A DNA stretch of 64,000 bases from DATDAW01 sp036524675 (lineage in GTDB: Bacteria > Verrucomicrobiota > Verrucomicrobiia > Chthoniobacterales > DASVRZ01): the NCBI GenBank assembly GCA_036524675.1, contig DATDBU010000040.1, positions 3,698 through 67,697 of the forward strand, written 5' to 3'. The position numbers were made by a program, and so were the translations under genes. Of this stretch, positions 28,304-37,962 are shown piece after piece (the stretch's first letter is position 1; every line of letters begins with the position of its first letter). Under the pieces are notes generated by a model. It saw only the letters and a list, made by a program, of their open reading frames with translations, made no database searches and was not told the origin of the DNA.

Positions 28304-29056
28304 TCAGGACTTCCATTTACGGCGCTGGAAGAAATGATGCGTCAAGGTCAGGAAAAGTACCGTCATGGATAGATAGAAAACAATCGGCCGCGAATCGATG
28401 ATGCCTTTGGCGAACGTCGCCATGTGGTCAATGGCAGAGAAATAGTCGACGATGTTGCGCAGGCTCTGATTGACATCGAGAGCGAAACCGCCGGCGATCC
28501 CGGCAAAAAACAACAGCAGAATAGTTACGCAGGAGATGACCGCGGCTACGATCTGATTGTCGGTCAACACGGAAGCAAAACAACCGACTGCAATATAGAA
28601 CATGCCCAGCAACAATAGCATCGTATACCCGCCGATGAGAGAACCCGGGAAATAAGCGACATCGGACTTGGTGATCCAGCGGAAAACGACAAAATAGATG
28701 AGCGTCGGCAGCCAAAGCATGACGTAAAACGTCAGCGCTCCGGCGAATTTTGAGAGAACCACCTGCCAGTCGGATATAGGCGCGGTCATTAGCGTCTCGA
28801 TAGTCCCCATTTTAAACTCCTCCGAAAAGAGGCGCATTGTGATCAGCGGAAAGATCAGGAGAAATGGAAGCCAGAAGAAAATGGTCCCGAAAAAACCCTG
28901 AGAAACGGTAACTTCGGTGGGCTGCATATTGATGATGGTGACGACCATCTGAAAGTTCCAGCCGACGGCGATCAGGAAAAAAAACATCACGACATAGGCG
29001 ATGGGAGACTGAAAAAAGGAAGCGACTTCGCGGTTCCAGAGAGTTAGGAATTTCAT
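28304..29056 (-). CDS. ABC-2 type permease (GldF-like)
   Basis: Integral membrane subunit of an ABC-2 transporter, 250 residues with six predicted spans. It contains the conserved segment PLITMRLFSEEFKMGTIETL and TAPISDWQVVLSKF, typical of the family that includes GldF and NosY. It sits between the ATPase gene and the GldG-like gene in the same direction. The substrate is unknown. Confidence 0.88.
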   Translation of the reverse strand: MKFLTLWNREVASFFQSPIAYVVMFFFLIAVGWNFQMVVTIINMQPTEVTVSQGFFGTIFFWLPFLLIFPLITMRLFSEEFKMGTIETLMTAPISDWQVVLSKFAGALTFYVMLWLPTLIYFVVFRWITKSDVAYFPGSLIGGYTMLLLLGMFYIAVGCFASVLTDNQIVAAVISCVTILLLFFAGIAGGFALDVNQSLRNIVDYFSAIDHMATFAKGIIDSRPIVFYLSMTVLFLTLTHHFFQRRKWKS

Positions 29057-29140
29057 CTAAGCGCGGAAAAGAGTATATTAACAAATATGCAGCGGACGCT
29101 GCCGTTGGAGAACAGGCATCGGGCGGGAGGTCACACCTTC

Positions 29141-30076
29141 CTAGGCATGATCAGAATGCGTTAGCTCGACGAAGACGTCTTCAAGAGTGCCCTTTTGGCG
29201 GGACAATTCGCGAATTGTCCAACGCCTATCGACAGCAAGGCCGAAAATGGCTTCCCGGGCGTCGGCGTGCGCCTCCAGGCGGAGCTGAAATGTTTTCCAA
29301 TCACCATTGGGCTCAACAATCACTTCTTTGACTCCCGGCAGCGCTTTTAGTTGGGACACGCCGTCGTCCGCACCGGTCTTGGCCTCGAGTTTGACGCCTC
29401 CCGCCGTGCGCATATGGGCGACGAGGTTCTCAGGGGTGTCGGAGGCCTCGATTTTTCCTTTGTTGATGATGATGACACGACTACAGGTCACCTCGACTTC
29501 GCTTAGAATGTGCGTGGAAAGCAGGATGGTATGCTGTTTTCCAAGATTCCGGATGAGTTCACGAACCTGGCGGATTTGGTTTGGGTCAAGACCAATGGTG
29601 GGTTCATCCAGGATGAGCAGATCTGGTTCGTGAATCATGGCCTCAGCAAGACCAACGCGTTGCCGGTATCCTTTTGAAAGTGCACCGATGATTCGGTTTT
29701 CGACCTCGTTGAGACTGGTGAGTTCTTTGACTTCGGCAACGCGCTCCTTGAGGCGACGGCCCCCGACGCCTTTGAGCAAGCCTCGGTATCTGAGATACTC
29801 GTTGACACGCATGTCGGTGTACAGCGGGACGTTTTCGGGCATATAACCGATTCGACTGCGGGCCTTGATCGAGTCGCTGAAGACGTTGTGTTCGCCAATC
29901 CAGGCGGTCCCGGATGTGGCGGGAAGATACGACGAGAGTATCTTCATCGTCGTGCTTTTGCCGGCTCCGTTCGGACCAAGGAAACCAACGATTTCGCCTT
30001 TACCGACCTCGAACGAAATATTGTCCACAGCCGTTCGACCCGCGTATTTTTTGGTCAGATTTTCAACTTTGATCAT
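29141..30076 (-). CDS. ABC transporter ATP-binding protein (GldA-like)
   Basis: ATPase subunit of the transporter encoded by the next genes. The 311 residues show Walker A GPNGAGKST at about residue 35. The signature region LSKGYRQRVGLAEAMIHEP is slightly divergent (SKGYR in place of SGGxx, as is normal in the GldA/CcmA branch). Walker B with the catalytic glutamate is LLILDEPTIGLDP, and the switch histidine is in LLSTHILSEVE. A C-terminal extension with a mixed alpha/beta domain is typical of this branch. It starts 19 bases after htrA, so htrA may be its operon partner. Confidence 0.92.
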   Translation of the reverse strand: MIKVENLTKKYAGRTAVDNISFEVGKGEIVGFLGPNGAGKSTTMKILSSYLPATSGTAWIGEHNVFSDSIKARSRIGYMPENVPLYTDMRVNEYLRYRGLLKGVGGRRLKERVAEVKELTSLNEVENRIIGALSKGYRQRVGLAEAMIHEPDLLILDEPTIGLDPNQIRQVRELIRNLGKQHTILLSTHILSEVEVTCSRVIIINKGKIEASDTPENLVAHMRTAGGVKLEAKTGADDGVSQLKALPGVKEVIVEPNGDWKTFQLRLEAHADAREAIFGLAVDRRWTIRELSRQKGTLEDVFVELTHSDHA

Positions 30077-30095
30077 GCTGTTTTGGGAGATTTTG

Positions 30096-31220
30096 TCAGA
30101 GCGCCTTCAGACTCACTGTCTGGACGTTCCGAGCATAAAGTCCTCCGCGGCGCGACACAACGCCGATACCGAAATCCACTCGGTCGCCGGGTCGGACTGG
30201 GGAGAGGAGCTTTTTTAGATCGTCGGTGCCTCGGATGTCAAATTCGCCAACGCTGTAAATCACCAGTCCACGCCGAATACCCGCTTTGGCAGCGGAGCTG
30301 CCTTGTTTGACGCCTGAAACGAGGACACCATAACCCGGAGCATAGCCAAGCGTGTTGGCGAGGTCTTCGGTTAAGTCCTGCACTTCCATGCCGAAAAACT
30401 TCTTCACCGGGTCAGCAACGACACCTTCCGGTTTTGTGCCTTGTTTCAGAAATCCATTGACGATGTCGCGAACGGTTTTTCCGGCAATGGCGAAACCAAT
30501 ACCCTGTGTCGGAACACCCTGCGGGCTGTAAGCCATTTTGACGGAGCTGACCCCGATCAATTTGCCATCGATATCAATCAACGGGCCGCCGCTGTTACCG
30601 GGATTGATCGCGGCATCCGTCTGCACAAGTTGCTTGTATTCAACATCCTCCACGGCAACCGTTCGATCGTTTGCACTGAGGATACCCCGAGCTACCGAGC
30701 TGCCGTACCCGAGTGGATTTCCAAGAACCAGCACCGTTTGACCGAGCAGATTGGGCGAGAGATCCTCGATACTGATGAACGGAAGCTTTTCCTTGGGCTC
30801 AATTTTGATGAGGGCAAGGTCGGCATCTTTATCGCCAGTGACATACTTGGCCGTGTAAGTCGCTCCATCACTCATTGTTACCTGAATCTTTAGGTCGGCG
30901 GCACGCTCCACGACGTGTTCGTTCGTGACGATGTAGCCGCTGGGATCGATGATAAAACCGGAGCCGAGGCTCTGCACTTTCTGCGCGAAGCGTCGCGGCG
31001 GACGCATGGTTTCGCCGAAAAATTGCTCGTAAAGTTCGTCCATCGGATCGCGCTCGGCTCTGCGGATCGTACGCTCGGTGTTGATGTTAACCACGGCGGG
31101 CATCGCTTTTGAGACCGCTACAACGGACGGTTCAGTGGCCGGATCGGCTTTTGCGAGGGTAAAAAACAGCGACAGGTATGCGAGCGAGGCCGCTGCGAGA
31201 AGGGAAAGTAGCCTTGTCAT
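30096..31220 (-). CDS. Periplasmic HtrA/Deg family serine protease
   Basis: Envelope quality-control protease and chaperone. The 374-residue precursor has a signal peptide (cleavage near TLAKA-DPA). The trypsin-like domain carries the catalytic triad His102 (TNEHVVE), Asp134 (ADLALIKI) and Ser210 (NPGNSGGPL). A single PDZ domain at about 265-360 includes GVLVSGVKQGSSAAKAGI. One PDZ makes it DegS-like in architecture, but the cleavable-looking signal argues for a soluble or loosely attached enzyme. It is first in the run htrA-ATPase-permease-gldG-DUF4340. Confidence 0.92.
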   Translation of the reverse strand: MTRLLSLLAAASLAYLSLFFTLAKADPATEPSVVAVSKAMPAVVNINTERTIRRAERDPMDELYEQFFGETMRPPRRFAQKVQSLGSGFIIDPSGYIVTNEHVVERAADLKIQVTMSDGATYTAKYVTGDKDADLALIKIEPKEKLPFISIEDLSPNLLGQTVLVLGNPLGYGSSVARGILSANDRTVAVEDVEYKQLVQTDAAINPGNSGGPLIDIDGKLIGVSSVKMAYSPQGVPTQGIGFAIAGKTVRDIVNGFLKQGTKPEGVVADPVKKFFGMEVQDLTEDLANTLGYAPGYGVLVSGVKQGSSAAKAGIRRGLVIYSVGEFDIRGTDDLKKLLSPVRPGDRVDFGIGVVSRRGGLYARNVQTVSLKAL

Positions 31221-31360
31221 TCAGTCCGTTTATTGACACGAGTCCCGTTTCTGCGCTCAAAAAATCTTTGTCCGCCAATCAAAGGAGGAGGCTGTTTCTG
31301 ACAATCTTTTTATTTGGGAGTGAACAAAAATACGTCTAAAGTTGGGGACTTTACTTAAAC

Positions 31361-34108
31361 ATGAGATTCTCATTTGCGAATGCGTGGAACGCGCAATTGC
31401 TGGACACCAACTACGCCAACTGGCGACGAGACCCCTCCTCCGTTGATGCAAGCTGGGCCGCCTTCTTCGAAGGCTTTGAATTCGGTTCCGCCAATCAGAA
31501 AAATGGCGCCGACGCGGTCACCGCAGCCACGGCCATCGACCTCTCCCTCCAGACCCGTGTAGACGGTTTGGTATATGCGTATCGGACGCTCGGTCATACG
31601 ATCGCAACACTCGATCCGCTGGAGGAAACGGCCCCCGAGCAACCGCTTCTCAGCCTCGAAGAACTCAAGATCAAGGAATCCGAACTGGATACCGTTGTTT
31701 CCTCCCGATATTTCCTCAAAGGCAAACAATTTACGGTTCGCGACCTGATTGAAACGCTGAAGAAGATTTACTCCAGCAATTTCGGCGTGGAGTTCATGCA
31801 CATTCAAAACCCGAAAGTGCGCAACTGGCTCCGTGAGCGAATAGAGAATCGCGACCTGAATCCACCGGTCAATCCAGCAGCCCAGAAATTCCGCCTCCGT
31901 TCCGTGCTCAAGGCGGAAAAATTCGAACAGTTCCTCCACACGCGTTTTGTCGGTCAGAAGCGCTTTTCACTGCAGGGCGGTGAATCGCTCATGGTCATTC
32001 TCAACACGGTGCTCGAAAAATGTCCGGCTCTCGGCGTTTCGGACATCATTATGGGCATGGCGCACCGGGGCCGTCTCACCGTCCTCGCGAATTTCCTGCA
32101 TAAAACACTCGAACATCTTTTTACGGAATTCTCGGAGAACTACATCCCGCATCTCGACAACGGCGACGGCGATGTGAAATACCACCTCGGCTACGAGACG
32201 ATTCGCAACACCGCGAAAGGCGACAAGGTCAACGTCAATCTGGCGCCAAACCCAAGCCACCTCGAAGCCGTCGACCCCGTCGTAGAGGGCAAAGCCCGCG
32301 CTCGCCAGCGCATCCTCGGCGACACGGAAGAGCGCTCGCAAGTTTTGCCGCTGCTCATCCACGGCGACGCTGCATTCGCTGGCCAGGGCCTCGTCGCCGA
32401 AGTGCTGAATATGTCGCAGCTTACTGGTTACGAAACAGGCGGCACGCTGCACATCATCGTCAACAACCAGATTGGTTTCACCACCTTGCCGCCAGATGCG
32501 CGTTCCACAACGTATTGCACGGACGTCGCGAAAATGATCGAGGCCCCCATCTTTCACGTCAACGGTGACGACCCGGACGCTGTTGCGCTCGTCACTGAGC
32601 TGGCAATCGAATTCCGGCAGGAATTCAAACGTGATGTCGTAGTCGACATGTATTGCTACCGCCGGTACGGCCACAACGAAGGCGATGAACCGGCATTCAC
32701 CCAACCCAACCTCTACACGGAAATCAGCGATCATCCTTCGGTCAGCCGGATTTATCGGGACAAATTGACCGCGTCCGGCTCGCTCTCCCCGACCGAAATT
32801 GATGACCTCGAAAAGCTTCTCCAGAGCGATCTGGAAACTGCGCTCACCAACGTCAAAACGAAGGGCGAACGCACCGAGAAGGGCGACCGGCAAAGCTTTG
32901 CAGGCTCAACCGCAATTTTCCAGCCCACTTACACGCACGCCACCGTCGACACGTCCATCTCGAAAGAAACACTGACGCGGATCGTGAATGCACTCGTCGC
33001 AGTGCCGGAAGGGTTCCGCGTTCAACCCAAAATCAAGCGAATCCTCCTCGACCCACGCGCCAAAGCGCTTGCCAACGGCGGCCCGTATGACTGGGCTTTC
33101 GCTGAGGCTCTAGCCTTTGGAGCGCTCCTCACGGAGGGTGTGCCCGTGCGTCTTTCCGGCCAGGACAGCCGCCGCGGCACATTCAGCCAGCGCCATTCCG
33201 TGCTCTACGACGCCGAGACGCGCGAACGGCACATCCCGCTAAAAGCCCTTGTCGAAGGGGACGCGCGATTTTGCGTCTACAACTCGTTCCTTTCCGAAGC
33301 CGCTGTGCTCGGTTTTGACTACGGTTATTCGCTCGATTACCCGACCATGCTCACGCTGTGGGAAGCACAATTCGGCGATTTTGCCAACGGTGCCCAAGTC
33401 ATCATCGACCAGTTTATTGTTTCGTCGGAATCCAAATGGCAACGACCGAGCGGCCTCGTCATGCTGCTGCCACACGGTTACGAAGGCCAGGGACCGGAGC
33501 ATTCCAGCGCCCGATTGGAGCGTTTTCTGCAGCTCTGCGCAGAGGATAATATCCAGGTCGCAAACCTCTCTACCCCTGCCCAGTATTTCCATATCCTGCG
33601 CAGGCAAGTGAAACGCGACTTCCGCAAACCCCTCATCCTAATGACGCCCAAGAGCCTCTTGCGCAATGAGTTATGTGTTTCGCGTGAAGAGGATTTCACG
33701 GGTGGCAGCTTCCAGGAGATCCTTGATGCTCCGCTGCTCACGAAGCCAGAGCTGATCACACGGGTCATTTTTTGCAGCGGCAAGGTTTATTACGACCTGT
33801 TCAAGTATCGTGAGGCTAACAAAATCACCAACACGGCGTTCATCCGTATTGAGCAACTCTACCCCGTGGCGCTCGAAAAACTTGACGCTATCGTAGACCG
33901 CTACGAGAACGCCACTCGCTACGTCTGGTGCCAGGAAGAACCCCGTAACATGGGTGCCTGGACACATATCGCACCGTACCTCAGTAAGGTGACCGCTCAT
34001 GGCGTTGCTTACGCCGGCCGCCATGCCAGCGCCAGCACTGCCGTCGGTTCTAAAGCTTGGCACGATCGCCAGCAAAAAGAGCTGATCGAGGAAGCGTTCA
34101 GACTGTAG
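31361..34108 (+). CDS. sucA: 2-oxoglutarate dehydrogenase E1 component
   Basis: Thiamine-diphosphate enzyme that decarboxylates 2-oxoglutarate and transfers the succinyl group to lipoyl-E2 in the citric acid cycle. The 915 residues match the family. The N-terminal FANAWNAQLLDTNYANW helix contacts E2. Cofactor and active-site segments are MAHRGRLTVLANFL, HGDAAFAGQGLVAEVLNMSQ and IVNNQIGFTT, followed by RYGHNEGDEPAFTQP and GQDSRRGTFSQRHSVL. The C-terminus has CQEEPRNMGAW. It is followed by a hairpin and then sucB. No lipoamide dehydrogenase gene is in the window. Confidence 0.97.
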   Translation: MRFSFANAWNAQLLDTNYANWRRDPSSVDASWAAFFEGFEFGSANQKNGADAVTAATAIDLSLQTRVDGLVYAYRTLGHTIATLDPLEETAPEQPLLSLEELKIKESELDTVVSSRYFLKGKQFTVRDLIETLKKIYSSNFGVEFMHIQNPKVRNWLRERIENRDLNPPVNPAAQKFRLRSVLKAEKFEQFLHTRFVGQKRFSLQGGESLMVILNTVLEKCPALGVSDIIMGMAHRGRLTVLANFLHKTLEHLFTEFSENYIPHLDNGDGDVKYHLGYETIRNTAKGDKVNVNLAPNPSHLEAVDPVVEGKARARQRILGDTEERSQVLPLLIHGDAAFAGQGLVAEVLNMSQLTGYETGGTLHIIVNNQIGFTTLPPDARSTTYCTDVAKMIEAPIFHVNGDDPDAVALVTELAIEFRQEFKRDVVVDMYCYRRYGHNEGDEPAFTQPNLYTEISDHPSVSRIYRDKLTASGSLSPTEIDDLEKLLQSDLETALTNVKTKGERTEKGDRQSFAGSTAIFQPTYTHATVDTSISKETLTRIVNALVAVPEGFRVQPKIKRILLDPRAKALANGGPYDWAFAEALAFGALLTEGVPVRLSGQDSRRGTFSQRHSVLYDAETRERHIPLKALVEGDARFCVYNSFLSEAAVLGFDYGYSLDYPTMLTLWEAQFGDFANGAQVIIDQFIVSSESKWQRPSGLVMLLPHGYEGQGPEHSSARLERFLQLCAEDNIQVANLSTPAQYFHILRRQVKRDFRKPLILMTPKSLLRNELCVSREEDFTGGSFQEILDAPLLTKPELITRVIFCSGKVYYDLFKYREANKITNTAFIRIEQLYPVALEKLDAIVDRYENATRYVWCQEEPRNMGAWTHIAPYLSKVTAHGVAYAGRHASASTAVGSKAWHDRQQKELIEEAFRL

Positions 34109-34130
34109 CCTTCTCCAACAGAGCTCGCGA

Positions 34131-34170
34131 AAACGCCCGGCTGCAAACCCCGCGCCGGGCGTTTGGTTTT
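34131..34170 (+). terminator. Hairpin between sucA and sucB
   Basis: An 11-bp perfect stem (AAACGCCCGGC at 34131-34141 with GCCGGGCGTTT at 34154-34164) has a 12-base loop and runs into a T-rich stretch TTTGGTTTT. It looks like an intrinsic terminator of moderate strength. Since sucB follows in the same direction, it may work as a partial terminator that lowers sucB expression relative to sucA, or as an RNA-stabilising stem. Confidence 0.7.
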
Positions 34171-34286
34171 CATGCACGGAGCAAACGTCCCTTTCGATCC
34201 GTTTGAACCAAGCAAATCTGTTCAATCTTACGCTTGGCGGCGGGCCGTCGAAGGTTCAAGATTTGCAGCCAGCGAAAAATTTTAGA

Positions 34287-35513
34287 ATGAGCATTGAAAT
34301 CAAAGTCCCCGCAGTCGGCGAATCTATCACGAGCGGCTTGATCTCCGCATGGCACAAGAAAGACGGAGAAATTGTCGCAGCCGGTGATGTTCTGTTTACC
34401 CTCGAAACCGACAAAGTTTCCACCGAGATCACTGCTGAAAGGGGGGGCAAACTCTCCATCGTCAAACCTGAAGGCGAAGAAGTAAAAATCGGCGAGGTAG
34501 TCGCATCGATCGACGACTCTGTTACCGCGCCAGCTGCAGCCTCGGCGCCAGCTGCCACGCCAGCGGCCGCGGCGCCATCACCCACTCCGGCCGAAGCTCC
34601 GAAGTCCACTGAGCGCGCGGATCGCCTCAGCCCCGCTGTCCGCGTCGCGATTGAGGAACACAAGCTTAAACCGTCAGATATTCCGGGCACCGGCAAGGAA
34701 GGCCAGATCACTAAACCCGACGTCCTGGCTTACGTTGAGGCCAAAGCAGAAGTGAAAGCTGCTCCTTCCGTCCCGGCTGCTCCATCGCTCACTCCCGCCC
34801 CGGCTCCCGCCATCGAACGCGAAACCCGCAAAAAGCTTTCCCCGCTCCGCCGTAAAATCGCTTCGCAGCTCGTTCAGGCCCAGCATACCGCAGCGATCCT
34901 TACGACATTCAACGAAGTGGACATGACGGCGGTGCAGGAACTCCGCGCCAAAGCCCAGGATTCCTTCACCAAAAAGCACGGCATCAAGCTAGGCTTCATG
35001 TCGTTCTTCATCAAAGCCACTGTTGACGCCCTCAAATCTATTCCCGCAATCAACGGGCGCATGGAAGGCGATGAGTTTATCCAGAACAACTTTTACGACA
35101 TCGGCGTCGCTGTTGGCACCGAAAAAGGTTTGGTCGTTCCTGTGATCCGTGATGCCGACAAAAAATCTTTCGCTGAAATCGAAGCTGATCTCGTCGGGTA
35201 CGCAAAGAAAGCCCGTGAAGGTAAAATCGGCATCAACGACCTCATCGGCGGCTGTTTTACCATTTCCAATGGCGGCGTCTATGGTTCGCTGTTGAGCACG
35301 CCCATCCTCAACCCGCCCCAAAGCGGCATCCTGGGCATGCACAAGATCCAGCCGCGTCCTGTGGCTGTCGGTAACGAAATCAAAATCCGTCCGATGATGT
35401 ATCTGGCGCTCAGCTACGACCACCGCGTCGTCGACGGCAAAGAAGCTGTTACCTTCCTCGTCCGCATCAAGGACACAATCGAAGACCCGGTCCGGTTGCT
35501 GATCGATTTTTGA
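34287..35513 (+). CDS. sucB: 2-oxoglutarate dehydrogenase E2 (dihydrolipoyl succinyltransferase)
   Basis: Core of the 2-oxoglutarate dehydrogenase complex, transferring succinyl from lipoyl to CoA. From the ATG at 34287 the product has 408 residues. It has one lipoyl domain (lipoylated Lys43 in LETDKVSTEI), an alanine/proline linker and a peripheral subunit-binding domain near residues 113-148 (LSPAVRVAIEEHKL). A second flexible linker is followed by the catalytic domain, with His379 in YDHRVVDGKEA. The frame extends 28 codons further upstream without homology, so 34287 is preferred. It ends at a strong terminator. Confidence 0.95.
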   Translation: MSIEIKVPAVGESITSGLISAWHKKDGEIVAAGDVLFTLETDKVSTEITAERGGKLSIVKPEGEEVKIGEVVASIDDSVTAPAAASAPAATPAAAAPSPTPAEAPKSTERADRLSPAVRVAIEEHKLKPSDIPGTGKEGQITKPDVLAYVEAKAEVKAAPSVPAAPSLTPAPAPAIERETRKKLSPLRRKIASQLVQAQHTAAILTTFNEVDMTAVQELRAKAQDSFTKKHGIKLGFMSFFIKATVDALKSIPAINGRMEGDEFIQNNFYDIGVAVGTEKGLVVPVIRDADKKSFAEIEADLVGYAKKAREGKIGINDLIGGCFTISNGGVYGSLLSTPILNPPQSGILGMHKIQPRPVAVGNEIKIRPMMYLALSYDHRVVDGKEAVTFLVRIKDTIEDPVRLLIDF

Positions 35514-35519
35514 TAATGA

Positions 35520-35552
35520 TTGGGGCGACGTAACTGTCGCCCCAAATTTTAT
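35520..35552 (+). terminator. Intrinsic terminator after sucB
   Basis: A 10-bp perfect GC-rich stem (TTGGGGCGAC with GTCGCCCCAA, 35520-35529 and 35536-35545) has a 6-base loop GTAACT and is followed by AAATTTTAT. It sits 7 bases after the sucB stop and has the form of a classical Rho-independent terminator. Confidence 0.9.
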
Positions 35553-35613
35553 AAGTCCAGTTTCAGTCCGCAAATGAGTCAACCCAAGCCGACAAAACGC
35601 TGGGACACCTGCA

Positions 35614-36639
35614 TCACGGTTTTGTCACCTCAGCTCGGACGAGCTCATACCGGCCTGATTTCCGCGTGCCGATTTTCCGAATCAAGCCGGCCTCAAGCAA
35701 GGGATTGATAAGATCCATCGCCCCCTGTTTCGACACTCCCAACGCCTCCCAGATTTCAGCGGGCGCCATGCTACCGTGATCCCGCAGCAAATGGAGCAAT
35801 TTCTCCTGTTTAGGGCGCAGTATGACTTTCTGCCGCCCGTACCCTGCCGACAAGGCCTGGATGCGCAGCCAAGCGCGCCGGAGGATTTCTGCCAGACCTT
35901 CAGCGCAGTATTCCAGCCATCCACAAAGATCCTCTCCATTTCGCCCCACTGCTCGTAACGCGTCGTAATACCTTCGACGGTCTTCCCAAAAGAATTCGTC
36001 CACAGAAAAGATGTGATGAGAATCAAAGCCGCGCCGGTAGAGCTCCCATAACGCAAGCGCCCGGCCGGTGCGTCCATTGCCATCGCCAAACGGATGGATC
36101 GCTTCAAATCGGTAGTGAACGATCGCCGAACTCAAAACTGGCGAGAGTTCGGCGGATTTCACGTTCCACCATTCCAGAAAGTCGGTCATCAAGTCCGGCA
36201 CTTCCTCGGCGGATGGCGCAATATAAGATCCAACCCGAACACCAAAAATCCGGTAGCGGCCGGCCTCGCCTTGGTCCATCACCGCTCCGGCAAGAATTCG
36301 GTGCAGATCCAGGACGTGATCATGGGTAAGCGGCGATTCCTGTGCGTGTTTTTCGACGTAGCGCAATCCGGCGAAGTAATTGACCACTTCCCTTTTCATT
36401 CTCGGTCCCGCGCCTGCCAGATCGCCGCCTTCCTCGAGCGCGCGCACCTGCTCCAGAGTGAGCGGATTACCCTCGATGGCCGTCGACGAATGCGCATTCC
36501 GGACGCGACTGTCTTTCTGCAGCGCCGGGATCCAGGGTAAATCGATAACCGCAGACTGAATCTGCTGCCGAATCGCGGCAATCTCTTCGACCCGGGAGAG
36601 CAGGGCAGGAGAAATGGTGAAAAGCGGCTGATACGGCAT
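35614..36639 (-). CDS. Fic family protein with N-terminal inhibitory motif
   Basis: Probable AMP-transferase (or related nucleotidyltransferase) that modifies hydroxyl side chains of target proteins. The 341 residues contain the core motif HPFGDGNGRTGR with catalytic His182, matching HxFx(D/E)GNGRxxR. An N-terminal inhibition motif STAIEGN (Ser52 to Gly57, with the blocking Glu56) marks a class II Fic protein that is self-inhibited. A C-terminal winged-helix domain (about 270-335, LHLLRDHGSMAPAEIWEALG) suggests DNA binding or autoregulation. It stands alone, convergent with sucB and divergent from the sensor kinase gene. Target unknown. Confidence 0.9.
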   Translation of the reverse strand: MPYQPLFTISPALLSRVEEIAAIRQQIQSAVIDLPWIPALQKDSRVRNAHSSTAIEGNPLTLEQVRALEEGGDLAGAGPRMKREVVNYFAGLRYVEKHAQESPLTHDHVLDLHRILAGAVMDQGEAGRYRIFGVRVGSYIAPSAEEVPDLMTDFLEWWNVKSAELSPVLSSAIVHYRFEAIHPFGDGNGRTGRALALWELYRRGFDSHHIFSVDEFFWEDRRRYYDALRAVGRNGEDLCGWLEYCAEGLAEILRRAWLRIQALSAGYGRQKVILRPKQEKLLHLLRDHGSMAPAEIWEALGVSKQGAMDLINPLLEAGLIRKIGTRKSGRYELVRAEVTKP

Positions 36640-36737
36640 AGGTGGCTGTACAGTAAGTCAAGTATACGTCCAGATATAGGTCAAGGGAGTTTCGGGTCTT
36701 TGCATCAAGATCCGCTTCGGCAGATAATGGCATCGGC

Positions 36738-37961
36738 ATGCCTCAAAGCGCGTCCATTTTCTTCGACAAAACCAGAATTGGACTGCGCTGGTTGATACGA
36801 CTCCGCTGGATGGCGGCAGCTGGCCAGACTCTCACATGTCTGGTGACTTTTCTCCTTCTGCATATTCCGCTGCCGTTGATTCTTTTGTCTGGTTGCATTG
36901 GTGTCACGTTAATCACCAACACGCTCATGGAGGCTTGGCGGGATCACTTCCCTGCCCAACGAACGGTTGAGATCAACGCCGCGCTCCTGATTCTGGATAC
37001 CCTTACTCTGACGGCCATGCTTTACTGGACTGGCGGAGTTCAGAACCCCTTTGCCACGTTTTACTTACTACACATCACCATCGCTGCGATCCTTCTGCCA
37101 TCGCTGTGGGCCTGCCTGATTTTAACCGTCTGCGCCGTATGCCACGGTGCCTTGTTCGTTTCTACTCACACACTCACGGCATATCCTTCGGCCGGACTGT
37201 GGGTAGCCACCGTCCTCACGGCCGCGTTCATTGCATTTTTCGTGTCGAAACTGAGCAGGGAGTTGACCGAATCCCGCGGCCTTTCGGCGCGAAACGAACG
37301 ATTCGCCTCACTGGCAACGCTGGCGGCTGGCATCGCGCACGAACTCGCAACTCCGCTGGGAACAATCGCGGTTGTAAGCGCTGATTTCGAGCGCATCACA
37401 GGCGCCAGCGAGGAGGCGCAGGCCGATGCGCGGCTGATCCGCACGGAAGTGGAACGATGTCGGCATATTCTCGAAAAACTGAGCAATCAGGTTACTCACG
37501 GCATAAAGGACACCGAGAAGTCCTTTTGTGCCGGAGATATCCCCGCACTACTCGCACCCTATCTCAAACGCCAGCATCGGCCACGTGTTAACTGGAAAAT
37601 TCCAGATCCATCCGCCACGCTACACGTTCCGGAAATGGCCCTGCTTCAAGCGCTAGCTGTTCTGGTGAAAAATGCCTGCGAAGCCAGCCGGACCGGCCAG
37701 TTTGTTTTCGTAACGATCGACGCGGATGACGAGAAAACGAGGGTCTCCGTCCGCGATGAAGGCTGTGGAATGCCTCCGGATGTGGCGGCACGGGCAGGCG
37801 AACCCTTTTTCACCACCAAAGAACCAGGGGCTGGCATGGGACTTGGGTTGTTTCTCGTGCGCACATTTGTCGAGCGTGTCCGGGGCCACCTGGACATCCA
37901 AACCGCGCTGGGAGAAGGAACGCGGATTACCCTGCTGATTCCCAAACCAATCAATACCTGA
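36738..37961 (+). CDS. RegB/PrrB-like redox sensor histidine kinase
   Basis: Membrane sensor kinase of 407 residues. About six membrane spans occupy residues 30-170. Between them lies GGVQNPF (99-105), which matches the GGxxNPF quinone-binding heptapeptide of RegB/PrrB kinases. The H box ATLAAGIAHELATPLGT carries His201. The C-terminal ATPase domain has LVKNACEAS (N box), RDEGCGMPPDV and GAGMGLGLFLV. The redox-active cysteine of RegB may correspond to the Cys in KSFCAGD, but I cannot align it with certainty. The response regulator gene starts one base after the stop. Confidence 0.88.
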   Translation: MPQSASIFFDKTRIGLRWLIRLRWMAAAGQTLTCLVTFLLLHIPLPLILLSGCIGVTLITNTLMEAWRDHFPAQRTVEINAALLILDTLTLTAMLYWTGGVQNPFATFYLLHITIAAILLPSLWACLILTVCAVCHGALFVSTHTLTAYPSAGLWVATVLTAAFIAFFVSKLSRELTESRGLSARNERFASLATLAAGIAHELATPLGTIAVVSADFERITGASEEAQADARLIRTEVERCRHILEKLSNQVTHGIKDTEKSFCAGDIPALLAPYLKRQHRPRVNWKIPDPSATLHVPEMALLQALAVLVKNACEASRTGQFVFVTIDADDEKTRVSVRDEGCGMPPDVAARAGEPFFTTKEPGAGMGLGLFLVRTFVERVRGHLDIQTALGEGTRITLLIPKPINT

Positions 37962-37962
37962 C

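Noticed and set aside
33676..33691. parS-like sequence TGTTTCGCGTGAAGAG
   Set aside because: It matches the consensus at only 12 of 16 positions, is not palindromic on its right side and lies in conserved sucA codons.
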